From Clostridiales bacterium (GTDB lineage Bacteria > Bacillota > Clostridia > Oscillospirales > Oscillospiraceae), in contig SFFE01000002.1 of the NCBI GenBank assembly GCA_004556965.1, positions 360,085 to 424,084 of the forward strand: DNA of 64,000 nt. Direction: 5' to 3'. Below, one piece after another: positions 40,764 through 49,627 of this stretch. The notes beneath the pieces are model-generated. The model saw nothing but the letters and a program-made list of their open reading frames with translations. It made no database searches and was not told where the DNA came from. The stretch's first letter is position 1. Each line of letters begins with the position of its first letter. Made by a program: the position numbers and the translations under genes.

Positions 40764-41093
40764 GCCCCGCCTCCGTTCCGTTTGATGCTGCACCCATGCT
40801 ACCGCGGCGGCGGCGCAAAAACGGTCGCATTTCGGCGGGACGGAAACCTTTTGCGCAGTCTGCGGAAGTGTGCTATGATGAAGCAGACGCGGGCACGCCC
40901 CGCAGTATTTGAGCAGCAGAGAGAAAAACACGTCCCGGTTGGTAGTCCGGGAGCGGCAGAAAAAGCGCCGCGAAAAGCACAAGGGACATGGAACCGGCTG
41001 CACCGACATCAGCAGCACGCGCCGGAACCGTCTGGTTCCGACGCGTGTCGCTCCCTGACGCACAAATTATCGCGTGAAAATGACACTTTATGC

Positions 41094-41122
41094 TTGACAA
41101 ATGTCGGGAAGCGTGTCATAAT
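41094..41122 (+). promoter_or_regulatory. Promoter of the glycine-riboswitch/symporter unit
   Basis: TTGACA (41094-41099), 17 bases, CATAAT (41117-41122). Confidence 0.75.
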
Positions 41123-41184
41123 GCATACGCAATCAAACATTTCCGCTGAATCCTCTAGAATCGGGTGGCCGAGACTGGAGGGGG

Positions 41185-41265
41185 AGGAGACTCTGGAGAA
41201 TCTCGTGTGGAGCGAGTGCCGAAGGTGCAAGGCGAAAGCTGAATCTCTCAGGCAAAAGGACAGAG
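41185..41265 (+). promoter_or_regulatory. Glycine riboswitch (single aptamer)
   Basis: The conserved core is present: CTCTGGAGA, then GTGCCGAAGGTGCAA, GCTGAATCTCTCAGGCAAAA and GGACAGAG. Only one such aptamer is visible, not the common tandem pair. It precedes the alanine/glycine symporter gene and a terminator, so glycine binding presumably controls transcription into the transporter. Confidence 0.88.
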
Positions 41266-41317
41266 CAGGCAACCGTTTTAGAAAACGGTCGTTTGTGTGT
41301 TGTCGTTTTTCTTCGGA

Positions 41318-41347
41318 GCTGCCGGCGGGTCTGCCGGCGGCTTTTTT
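41318..41347 (+). terminator. Expression-platform terminator of the glycine riboswitch
   Basis: GCTGCCGGC (41318-41326) pairs with GCCGGCGGC (41333-41341) with one G-U pair, followed by TTTTTT. It lies between the aptamer and the symporter start. Confidence 0.75.
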
Positions 41348-41382
41348 GTTTGGGCAAAATCGAAGATAGAGGAGAAAAACCA

Positions 41383-42768
<1,386 letters not shown>

Positions 42769-42778
42769 TCTCAGCAAA

Positions 42779-42822
42779 GCAGACAAGCCGGGTCGGACTG
42801 CTGTCCGACCCGGCTTGTCTGC
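42779..42822. terminator. Perfect 20-bp hairpin after the symporter gene
   Basis: GCAGACAAGCCGGGTCGGAC (42779-42798) and its exact complement (42803-42822) flank TGCT. There is no T run on the plus strand (AAAAAA follows), so it may stop transcription poorly and mainly protect the RNA end. Confidence 0.6.
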
Positions 42823-42948
42823 AAAAAAGCGGCGGAAAGAAAAAAATTCTCCCGCCGTATGACCTTATATTACCACAAATCCGCAGAAAAATCAAGACTT
42901 GTCCGGCTGCGCCGTCTGTGATAAAGAACATACGGGAGGTGCGAAGAC

Positions 42949-43407
42949 ATGGATTGGATCACGACTTATGCTTCCGAAACACAACTGCAGCAAACTGTAA
43001 ACGCGCTGGCACAATGCAATGACAGAACGGCGCGCTTCGGTCTGTCGCTGACGGCGAGGGAGATGGAGGAACTGGCGTGGGAGCGGTTTGCGGCGCTGCG
43101 CGCGGTGGGCAGGGTGGAATTCGGCGGCGGCATTCTGCCTGCGCTGATTGACGCCTTCTGCGATTCGGCATATCTGCAGCAGACGGCCTATGCGGAGACA
43201 ATCTGCACACTGCAGGAGATTTTCTACGCGCAGAAGGGTGCGTGCGGGCTTTCCGATGCGGAGCTGCTGGTTGCCATGCGGCGGGTCTATGACGAGTTGG
43301 CGGGCGGAGACGCGGCATTCCTTGCCGATGTGCCGCCGGTGGCTCTGCGGCGCATTGCCGCCGGCGGGAGCTTGCGCGGCACGGGTTTGGAGCGCGGCGA
43401 TGGGTGA
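42949..43407 (+). CDS. DUF6323 family protein
   Basis: A 152-residue soluble, mostly helical protein starting MDWITTYASETQLQQTVNAL behind GGGAGG. RTARFGLSLTAREMEELAWERF and the GRVEFGGGILPALIDAFCDS segment mark the DUF6323 family, found in spore-forming Firmicutes. No signal peptide or enzyme motif. It overlaps the next gene (DUF6179) by 8 bases, so the two products are made together and may form a complex. Function unknown. Confidence 0.75.
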   Translation: MDWITTYASETQLQQTVNALAQCNDRTARFGLSLTAREMEELAWERFAALRAVGRVEFGGGILPALIDAFCDSAYLQQTAYAETICTLQEIFYAQKGACGLSDAELLVAMRRVYDELAGGDAAFLADVPPVALRRIAAGGSLRGTGLERGDG

Positions 43408-44284
43408 GTGGCTTTTGGCGGACGCATCGGTGCCGCGCGGGGCGCGTGCGCAGCTTGAAGCGCAGCTGCTGTCCCTGCTTGCCTGGCAGGCGCGGCTGTT
43501 TACGGCGGGAGACAGCACCTCGCTGCCGGAGGAGACGGCACGATCGCTGCTGGAATCGGTTTGCTTTTGTCTGCGCGTGGGGGAGGGCTTCCGCCCGGAG
43601 CGATGGACGGAACTGCTGGAGACGGAGCTGACGCAGGCATTTGAGGACGGCGTCCGGCAGCTCGAGCAAAGGGTGGAATACGGCAAGCGCCTGTGGCTGG
43701 CGGCATGCGAGCGGCTGCCGCCGGTTGAAAACCCCTCCATGCAGGACACCCTTCGGGGCATCGGAACGTTTTTCCGGCGGTACGACGTCCGATTTTTTGC
43801 GCATGAGATCCCGTGCGATATTGACTACCAGCTCGCGATTCCGGTGGAGCCGGAACAGAAGGGTGTGGATTACGTGAACCGGTATCTGGAACGGCTGACG
43901 CTGGAAAATGAATTTCTCCGGCGGTTTACGCGCGCGGCCATGGAGCCGATTCTGCGCCGGTATTGCCCGGACTATTGGGGACTGCTCATCAACCTGTATG
44001 AGCCTGTGGCGACGAACGCCCTTGGATTGGCGCTTCTGGGGGAGCCGGTGGAGGCGCTTGCGATATCGCCGGCTGCGTGCCGCCGGCTGCGCGAGCGCTT
44101 TGCAGGACGCAATTCTGCAGAGATCGGGACGATTCTCGACCGCGCGGCGCTCCGGCTCTCGGGGGAGACTGCGTTGTGCGGCGCGGAAACGGCATATCTG
44201 CGTACCTGTGCCAAGGGCCTTGCGCCGCGTATTGAGGCGGCTGCCCGCTATGGCGGGATGGACGGGATTTTTCTTTCTCCTTGA
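43400..44284 (+). CDS. DUF6179 family protein
   Basis: A 294-residue soluble, largely helical protein. The ATG at 43400 lies within the end of the DUF6323 gene. Recognisable parts include FFRRYDVRFFAHEIPCDIDY (about 128-147) and YVNRYLERLTLENEFLRRF, as in DUF6179 proteins that accompany DUF6323 in other Firmicutes. No catalytic motif is seen. Codon use is normal. A shared role of the pair is likely but undefined. Confidence 0.72.
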   Translation: MGEWLLADASVPRGARAQLEAQLLSLLAWQARLFTAGDSTSLPEETARSLLESVCFCLRVGEGFRPERWTELLETELTQAFEDGVRQLEQRVEYGKRLWLAACERLPPVENPSMQDTLRGIGTFFRRYDVRFFAHEIPCDIDYQLAIPVEPEQKGVDYVNRYLERLTLENEFLRRFTRAAMEPILRRYCPDYWGLLINLYEPVATNALGLALLGEPVEALAISPAACRRLRERFAGRNSAEIGTILDRAALRLSGETALCGAETAYLRTCAKGLAPRIEAAARYGGMDGIFLSP

Positions 44285-44397
44285 TGTTGCCACACGACAA
44301 TGTGGATCGGCTGCAGTCGCTTCCGGGGGTGTCCGGAGCGGCTATGCATCCCGGGCGGAAATGCAGCAGATTTTTTTGAAAGTTGGCGGAAATCCTC

Positions 44398-44426
44398 TTG
44401 ACAACCATCCGCTGAAATGCTATTAT
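44398..44426 (+). promoter_or_regulatory. tRNA-Leu(CAG) promoter
   Basis: TTGACA (44398-44403), 17 bases, TATTAT (44421-44426; TATAAT three bases later). Confidence 0.7.
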
Positions 44427-44455
44427 AATCAAGCTTTCAGCAAAATTGCAAACAT

Positions 44456-44543
44456 GCGCGAGTGGTGGAATTGGCAGACTCGCTAGATTCAGGTTCTAGT
44501 GTCCACTCCGGACGTGCGGGTTCAAGTCCCGCCTCGCGCACCA
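44456..44543 (+). tRNA. tRNA-Leu (CAG anticodon)
   Basis: Class II tRNA with acceptor arms GCGCGAG/CTCGCGC, anticodon stem CTAGA/TCTAG around TTCAGGT (anticodon CAG), a long variable arm and T loop GTTCAAGTC. The CCA end is encoded (44541-44543). A promoter precedes and a terminator follows. Confidence 0.96.
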
Positions 44544-44544
44544 G

Positions 44545-44581
44545 GTCGTCGCAAGCGATACAGCGCTTGCGACGACTTTTT
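44545..44581 (+). terminator. Terminator of tRNA-Leu(CAG)
   Basis: GTCGTCGCAAGCG (44545-44557) pairs with CGCTTGCGACGAC (44564-44576), followed by TTTTT. Confidence 0.92.
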
Positions 44582-44667
44582 GCATTCCGGCACCGTTCGG
44601 TGGATGAGCGGGTCTAGAATCTTTATGGCGACGAAAGCGCAAATGCCATCAAAAGAATTGGAAATGT

Positions 44668-44773
44668 CATGCAGCCAGTGCCGTTCAGGCGCTGGCTGCA
44701 TGTTGCATTGTCCCTAAAGGGCCAATGCAAACGTGTCCATGCAGCATTTGCGGGCTGTATGGACACGTTTTTT
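44668..44773 (+). ncRNA. Three tandem hairpins ending in a terminator: small RNA candidate
   Basis: Three adjacent, nearly perfect hairpins: CATGCAGCCAGTGCC with GGCGCTGGCTGCATG (44668-44702, 15 bp); TTGCATTG with CAATGCAA plus CCC/GGG inside (44703-44730); CGTGTCCATGCAGC with GCTGTATGGACACG (44732-44767), then TTTTTT. No spacing is wasted between them, which is typical of a compact structured RNA. A promoter is not clear (TAGAAT near 44615 lacks a good -35). It may be an sRNA or the remnant of an element. Confidence 0.4.
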
Positions 44774-44888
44774 CATGAGTTTGTCGGAATGGGGGCTGAA
44801 ATATCGTTTTCTTGTCAGAAAATTAGCACAGTTTTTTGTGCACAAAGCACAATTATTTCAAAAATATGAAATCTGTATTATGTATTTG

Positions 44889-44917
44889 TTGACCAAACGT
44901 GCTTTGGATGCTATACT
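44889..44917 (+). promoter_or_regulatory. Promoter of the Rnf operon
   Basis: TTGACC (44889-44894), 17 bases, TATACT (44912-44917) preceded by TGC (extended -10). Confidence 0.75.
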
Positions 44918-44933
44918 GTTAACAAGTTAACAA
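44916..44933 (+). promoter_or_regulatory. Rex operator overlapping the Rnf promoter
   Basis: CTGTTAACAAGTTAACAA matches the clostridial Rex consensus TTGTTAANNNNTTAACAA at all defined positions but the first. It covers the end of the -10 and the start point, a repressing position. Rex senses the NADH/NAD+ ratio, which fits an operon for NADH-linked electron transfer. Confidence 0.75.
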
Positions 44934-45210
44934 AATTGAAATTCGGGCAAACGGGGGCGTTTGCCAAAAAAATGCCGGGCAATGGTGTCCGGCGCCGGAG
45001 AAACCTGAAGCAATCTGCGTGTACGAGATGAAACGGTGCCGCTTGAAAAGCGGCGGAACCGTGCGTTCCAGTTCGCAGATATTTTTTTCGGAAGGGAGCG
45101 TGGTTGCCCGGACTGATTTGTTTGCCCCAACGAGTCTCAGCATTGGGAAGTTATTCCGCTCCGGCGTCGACCGGATCGGGCAAAAACAATTCGTAATTGA
45201 GGAGTACACT
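44934..45210 (+). other. Long leader of the Rnf operon
   Basis: About 280 bases without a gene. Hairpins include GGCAAAC/GTTTGCC (near 44946-44965), a GGTGCCGCTT-gaaa-AGCGG stem with flanking ACGGT/ACCGT (about 45032-45063), and a T run at 45081-45087. It resembles no riboswitch I can name (FMN, cobalamin and fluoride cores are absent). Confidence 0.35.
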
Positions 45211-46209
45211 ATGAAAAAAATTGTTGCAATTCTTCTTCTGGCATGTATGATGGTCGGCCTTGTGGCCTGCGGCGCTTCCGAAGCGGAATACAAGCTCGGC
45301 ATGGGCGTCTCCGTCAGCACCGATTCTTCCTCGACCGGCAAGGCGCAGATCGACGCGACGGCGGCGACCGTCGTGCTCGACTCGGCCGGCAAGATCGTTC
45401 TCTGCCGCATTGACTGCGCGCAGAACAAGATGGATGTCACGGACGGTGCGGTGGAAGCGGACAAAACGTTCAAGACCAAGATGGAGCTGGGCGACGACTA
45501 CGGCATGGTCGCGCACGGCAATGCGGTCGCCGAGTGGGACGCGCAGGCACAGGCATTTGAGTCCTACGTCGTTGGCAAGACCGGCGAAGAAGTGAAGAAC
45601 ATGGAGACGACCGTCAACGAAGGCGGCCACAACGTCACCACGGACGAGACGCTGTATGCGTCCTGCTCCATTGACATCACGGCGTTCAAGGCGGCTGTGG
45701 TCAAGGCGTGCGAGGACAGCAAGGGGCAGACTTTCAAGGCCGGCAAGGAAATCAAGCTCGGTCTGGCGGCGATCTCCACTGCGGAGGAATCCAAGGCCGC
45801 TACGGACGCCGAAGAGGGCGCTGTGAAGATGTACACCGAGTTCGCGGCGACGGTCGTGGGCACGGACGGCAAGATCCTTTGCGCGATTACCGACGCGATT
45901 CAGCCGGTTCTGAAGATCAACGCGGCCGGCGAGATCACGGAAGCGACCTTCAAGGGCACAAAGCGTGAGCTTGGCGCGGACTACGGCATGGTCGCACACG
46001 GCAACGCCATTGCCGAGTGGGATGCGCAGGCGCAGGCCTTTGCGGATTACACCGTTGGCAAAACGGCGGACGAGGTCAAGGGCATTGAGACGACCGTCAA
46101 CGACGCCGGCCACAATGTCACCACGGACGAGACGCTGCTGGCGTCCTGCACCATGGACATTTCCGGCATGATCGCGGTCATTGCGCAGGCTGCAGCTTAC
46201 GCAAGATAA
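45211..46209 (+). CDS. Lipoprotein with two tandem repeats, first gene of the Rnf operon
   Basis: A 332-residue lipoprotein: signal peptide with lipobox LVAC (Cys20). Two repeats of about 145 residues each carry ATVVLDSAGKIVLCRID / ATVVGTDGKILCAITDA, DDYGMVAHGNAVAEWDAQAQ / ADYGMVAHGNAIAEWDAQAQ and GGHNVTTDETL / AGHNVTTDETL. The strands and Gly turns resemble FMN-binding domains of RnfG, but the flavinylation motif SGAT is absent. Start ATG 45211 behind GAGGAG. Position next to apbE and rnf genes suggests an extracytoplasmic electron-transfer or flavin-related part; function not established. Confidence 0.75.
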   Translation: MKKIVAILLLACMMVGLVACGASEAEYKLGMGVSVSTDSSSTGKAQIDATAATVVLDSAGKIVLCRIDCAQNKMDVTDGAVEADKTFKTKMELGDDYGMVAHGNAVAEWDAQAQAFESYVVGKTGEEVKNMETTVNEGGHNVTTDETLYASCSIDITAFKAAVVKACEDSKGQTFKAGKEIKLGLAAISTAEESKAATDAEEGAVKMYTEFAATVVGTDGKILCAITDAIQPVLKINAAGEITEATFKGTKRELGADYGMVAHGNAIAEWDAQAQAFADYTVGKTADEVKGIETTVNDAGHNVTTDETLLASCTMDISGMIAVIAQAAAYAR

Positions 46210-46240
46210 ATCGAAACACGAAACATAGGAGAGAACGGTA

Positions 46241-47302
46241 TTGAATTGGATGAAAAAGACCAGATGCATTTTGCTGTGTGTGCTGGCGCTGGCGCTGCTC
46301 CTTTCGGGCTGCTCCGGCACGGCGGCCAAAAATGAGCATCGGGGGAAGAGCTATTTCACATATTTCGATACCGTCTCCTATGTTTTCAGCTATGCAGGGG
46401 ATTCGGCAGAACAGTTTGAACAACGTTCTGCCGAAGTTTCCGGCATTTTGGAAGAGTATCACAAGCTCTTCGACATTTACCATGAATATTCCGGTATGAA
46501 CAATCTCTGTACCATCAACCGCCTGGCGGGCGGAGAACCGGTTCCGGTCGATGAAAAGCTGATTGCGTTTCTGAACTATACCAAAGAGCTGTACGACAAA
46601 ACGAACGGCGAAATGAATGTGATGCTGGGCGCGGTCTTGTCCATCTGGCACGACTGCCGGGCGGCGGCGGGTGACGATCCTGCGTCGGCGCGCGTGCCGT
46701 CGGCGGAGGAGCTGGCAGCCGCGGCGGAGCATACGGACATTTCGCTGCTGGAGATCGACGAAGTGAACGGAACCGTGCGGCTGGCCGACCCGGAGGCGTC
46801 CATTGATGTGGGCGCCGTGGGGAAGGGCTACGCCACGGAAAAGGCTGCGGCGCATCTGGCGGAAATCGGCGCATATGGCTATGCGCTGAACGTGGGCGGA
46901 AACATCCGCACCGTTGGGACGAAGCCGGACGGCTCCGGCTGGGTCACGGGCATCCGCGACCCGTTTGATTCGGACGGGAACTTCGCACTGAGCCTGACGC
47001 TGTCCGATACCGCGTGCGTGACCTCCGGGTCTTACGAACGGTATTACACGGTCGACGGTGTGCGCTATCACCACATCATCGACAGGGACACGCTGTTCCC
47101 GGCGGACTATTTCGCGTCGGTTACCGTGGTCACGCCGGACAGCGCGCTGGCGGACACGCTCTCAACCGCGCTGTTTTGCATGTCCTATGAGGAGGGGCTT
47201 GCACTGGCCGGGCAGATGGACGGCGTCGATGTGATCTGGATTTTCCCCGACGGGGAGCTTCGCTACACGCCGGGCTTGGCCGATTGCATCATCAAGGAAT
47301 GA
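46241..47302 (+). CDS. apbE: FAD:protein FMN transferase
   Basis: A 353-residue lipoprotein (lipobox LSGC) of the ApbE family, which attaches FMN covalently to Thr in (S/T/D)GAT motifs of Rnf and related proteins outside the cytoplasmic membrane. Marks: FDTVSYVFSY near the start, IDVGAVGKGYATEKAA (about 187-202), LNVGGNIRTVG and the HHIIDRDTLFPADYF region with metal residues. The TTG at 46241 has GGAGAG 7 bases before it; ATG 46250 is the alternative. Its target here is surely RnfG (49620) and probably RnfD. Confidence 0.93.
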   Translation: MNWMKKTRCILLCVLALALLLSGCSGTAAKNEHRGKSYFTYFDTVSYVFSYAGDSAEQFEQRSAEVSGILEEYHKLFDIYHEYSGMNNLCTINRLAGGEPVPVDEKLIAFLNYTKELYDKTNGEMNVMLGAVLSIWHDCRAAAGDDPASARVPSAEELAAAAEHTDISLLEIDEVNGTVRLADPEASIDVGAVGKGYATEKAAAHLAEIGAYGYALNVGGNIRTVGTKPDGSGWVTGIRDPFDSDGNFALSLTLSDTACVTSGSYERYYTVDGVRYHHIIDRDTLFPADYFASVTVVTPDSALADTLSTALFCMSYEEGLALAGQMDGVDVIWIFPDGELRYTPGLADCIIKE

Positions 47303-47346
47303 TTTGCGGGATATTCAGTTATGAAAATGGAGGAGGCAGGCGTCTG

Positions 47347-48693
47347 ATGAGCTTCAGAAAAAACATTTCGGCACTCAAGGTACCCCATCATAAAAACACG
47401 GCAGGTATGCACTCTGTTCGTATTTCGCCCCCAAAGGAAGTTTTGCTCCCGATGTCCATGCATTCGGGGCAGCCGGCCGTTCCGGTGGTCTCCGTTGGCG
47501 ACTCTGTACGTGTTGGTCAGCTCATTGCCAGGGAGGAAGGAAAAAATTCCTCTCCGGTTCATGCGACCGTATCCGGCTCGGTGACGGCGATCGAGCCCTT
47601 TGTGCAGGATGGCGGAAAAACGGTGCTTTCCATCCGCATTGCAAGCGATGGAAAGATGGAAAAAGATCCGAATCTCGCTGCGCCGGATGTCCATGATCTG
47701 GACGAATTTCTGGCGGCTGTCCGCAGCAGCGGGATCGTTGGACTCGGCGGAGCAGCATTTCCTTTGTGGGCGAAGCTGGATGCAGTCCGCCGCTCGCCGA
47801 TCCAGACGGTTCTGATCAACGGCGCGGAGTGCGAGCCGTACATCACCAGCGACAACCGCACAATGGTGGAGCACAGCGACCTGATTGTCAAAGGCGTTGC
47901 GCTGCTGAAGAAATACATAAAGGCCGAGCAATTTATTATCGGCATCGAAACCAACAAGCCTGACGCGATTGCGGAGATGAACCGCGTGTTTGCGGACGAT
48001 CCCGCTGTCGAGGTCAAGCCGCTTAAGAGCGTGTACCCGCAGGGCGCAAAGCAGGTGCTGCTGTTCAATGCGACGGGCAAGGTCGTCGCGGAGGGGCAGC
48101 GGCTTGCGTCGCTGGGCGTGATTATCATCAACATCACCTCTCTGGCCAAGATGGCGCAGTTCATGGAGGACGGCATGCCGCTGGTGGACAAATGCGTCAC
48201 GGTGGATGGCTCCGCAATTGCTGAGCCGAAAAATCTGATCGTACCGATCGGCACGCCGATCCGCGATCTGATCGAAGCGGCTGGCGGGCTTTCCGCTGAG
48301 CCGGGCAAGGTCATTTACGGCGGCCCGATGATGGGCAAAACGGCGCACTCGATGGACGAGCCGATTCTCAAGGCGACAAACGCCATTTTGGTGCTCAACC
48401 GCAAGGATGCCCAGCGCGCGGAACCGACGGCCTGCATCCACTGCGGGCGCTGCGTGGCAAACTGCCCGCTGAGCCTGAACCCGACCGCGTTTGCCAAGGC
48501 CATGGAGCTGGAGGACGACGCGGAGCGTCTGGCGGTGCTGCAGAAGGAGAAGGTGCAGCTTTGCATGGAGTGCGGCTGCTGCTCCTACGTCTGCCCCGCG
48601 CACAGACCCCTTGTAGAAACCAACCGGGACGCCAAGCGGTTCGTGAAAAAGAGCAAGGCCGCCGGCGCGGAGAAAAAAGAAGGGGGGAAGTAA
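47347..48693 (+). CDS. rnfC: Rnf complex subunit RnfC
   Basis: A 448-residue peripheral subunit that takes or gives electrons to NADH. The flavin/NADH loop region is GIVGLGGAAFPLWAKL with ECEPYITSDNRTM (SLBB/Nqo1-like part in the middle), and two 4Fe-4S clusters are bound by CIHCGRCVANCP (363-374) and CMECGCCSYVCP (406-417). The N-terminal Rnf-H domain holds VRISPPKEVLLPMSMHSGQPA. Starts after GGAGGAGG. First rnf gene; rnfD starts one base after its stop. Confidence 0.97.
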   Translation: MSFRKNISALKVPHHKNTAGMHSVRISPPKEVLLPMSMHSGQPAVPVVSVGDSVRVGQLIAREEGKNSSPVHATVSGSVTAIEPFVQDGGKTVLSIRIASDGKMEKDPNLAAPDVHDLDEFLAAVRSSGIVGLGGAAFPLWAKLDAVRRSPIQTVLINGAECEPYITSDNRTMVEHSDLIVKGVALLKKYIKAEQFIIGIETNKPDAIAEMNRVFADDPAVEVKPLKSVYPQGAKQVLLFNATGKVVAEGQRLASLGVIIINITSLAKMAQFMEDGMPLVDKCVTVDGSAIAEPKNLIVPIGTPIRDLIEAAGGLSAEPGKVIYGGPMMGKTAHSMDEPILKATNAILVLNRKDAQRAEPTACIHCGRCVANCPLSLNPTAFAKAMELEDDAERLAVLQKEKVQLCMECGCCSYVCPAHRPLVETNRDAKRFVKKSKAAGAEKKEGGK

Positions 48694-48694
48694 G

Positions 48695-49627
48695 ATGGAG
48701 AATTTGATCGTATCATCCTCTCCGCATATCCACAGCGGCGCCTCCAGCAGACGCATCATGCTGGATGTGATCATCGCGCTGCTGCCGGCTTCGGTCGCGG
48801 CCGTCGTGATCTTCGGCATGAAGGCGCTCGCCATCCTTGCGGCCTGCGTCATCAGCGCGGTGCTGTCGGAGGCTCTGTTTAACCTCGCCACCCGCAGAAA
48901 GCAGACGGTTGGCGACCTCAGCGCGGTCGTGACCGGTCTGCTGCTGGGGCTGAATCTCAGCACCAACGTGCCGGTCTGGCAGTGCGTGATCGGCTCTGCG
49001 TTTGCCATCGTGCTGGTCAAGTGCATGTTTGGCGGACTGGGCCGCAACTTTGCAAACCCCGCGATTACCGGCCGTGTATTCATGCTGATCGCTTTTTCCG
49101 CCGTCGCGGGCGGCGCGATGCCGGCAGTCGTGGAGCTGCAGGCCTCCGCAACGCCGCTGGAGCAGCTTGCAAACGGCGCGGACCAGCTCCCCAGCCTGTG
49201 GGAGATGTTTCTGGGACTGCACGGCGGCGCGATCGGCGAAACCTGCATCGCGGCGCTGCTGCTGGGCTTTGTCTATCTGCTGATCCGCAAGGTCATCAAG
49301 TGGCACGTCCCCGTGATCTTCATCGGCACGGTGTTTGTGTGTTATCTGATCGCGGCGCAGGATTTCAGCTTCGCGCTGTACGAAATTCTCTCCGGCGGCC
49401 TGTTTATCGGCGCGATCTTCATGGCCACCGACTATGTGACCACGCCGATCACGGAAACGGGCAAAATGCTGTTTGCATTCGGCTGCGGCCTGCTTACGTT
49501 TATCATCCGGTATTTCTGCGCCTACCCGGAGGGCGTTTCCTTCTCGATCCTGATTATGAATATCCTTACGCCGTTTATCGAGAAGTGGACCGCGAATCAA
49601 CCGTTGGGAGGGTCGAAACATGCATAA
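48695..49627 (+). CDS. rnfD: Rnf complex subunit RnfD
   Basis: A 310-residue membrane subunit with about nine spans, NqrB/RnfD family. Typical parts: SSPHIHSGASSRRIMLDVIIALLP (start shown by SSPHIHSG), GLGRNFANPAITGRVFML and GGLFIGAIFMATDYVTTP. It is part of the ion-translocating core (Na+ or H+). Its stop overlaps the start of rnfG by 8 bases. Confidence 0.96.
   Translation: MENLIVSSSPHIHSGASSRRIMLDVIIALLPASVAAVVIFGMKALAILAACVISAVLSEALFNLATRRKQTVGDLSAVVTGLLLGLNLSTNVPVWQCVIGSAFAIVLVKCMFGGLGRNFANPAITGRVFMLIAFSAVAGGAMPAVVELQASATPLEQLANGADQLPSLWEMFLGLHGGAIGETCIAALLLGFVYLLIRKVIKWHVPVIFIGTVFVCYLIAAQDFSFALYEILSGGLFIGAIFMATDYVTTPITETGKMLFAFGCGLLTFIIRYFCAYPEGVSFSILIMNILTPFIEKWTANQPLGGSKHA

Noticed and set aside
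44625..44717. Short Cys-rich frame ending CSQCRSGAGCMLHCP, possible RiPP precursor
   Set aside because: No ribosome site, no modifying enzyme nearby, and the Cys codons fall in the arms of the perfect 44668-44702 hairpin, which explains them.
44934..45210. FMN, cobalamin or fluoride riboswitch before the Rnf operon
   Set aside because: The flavin gene context invites it, but none of the conserved cores of these classes can be found in the leader.
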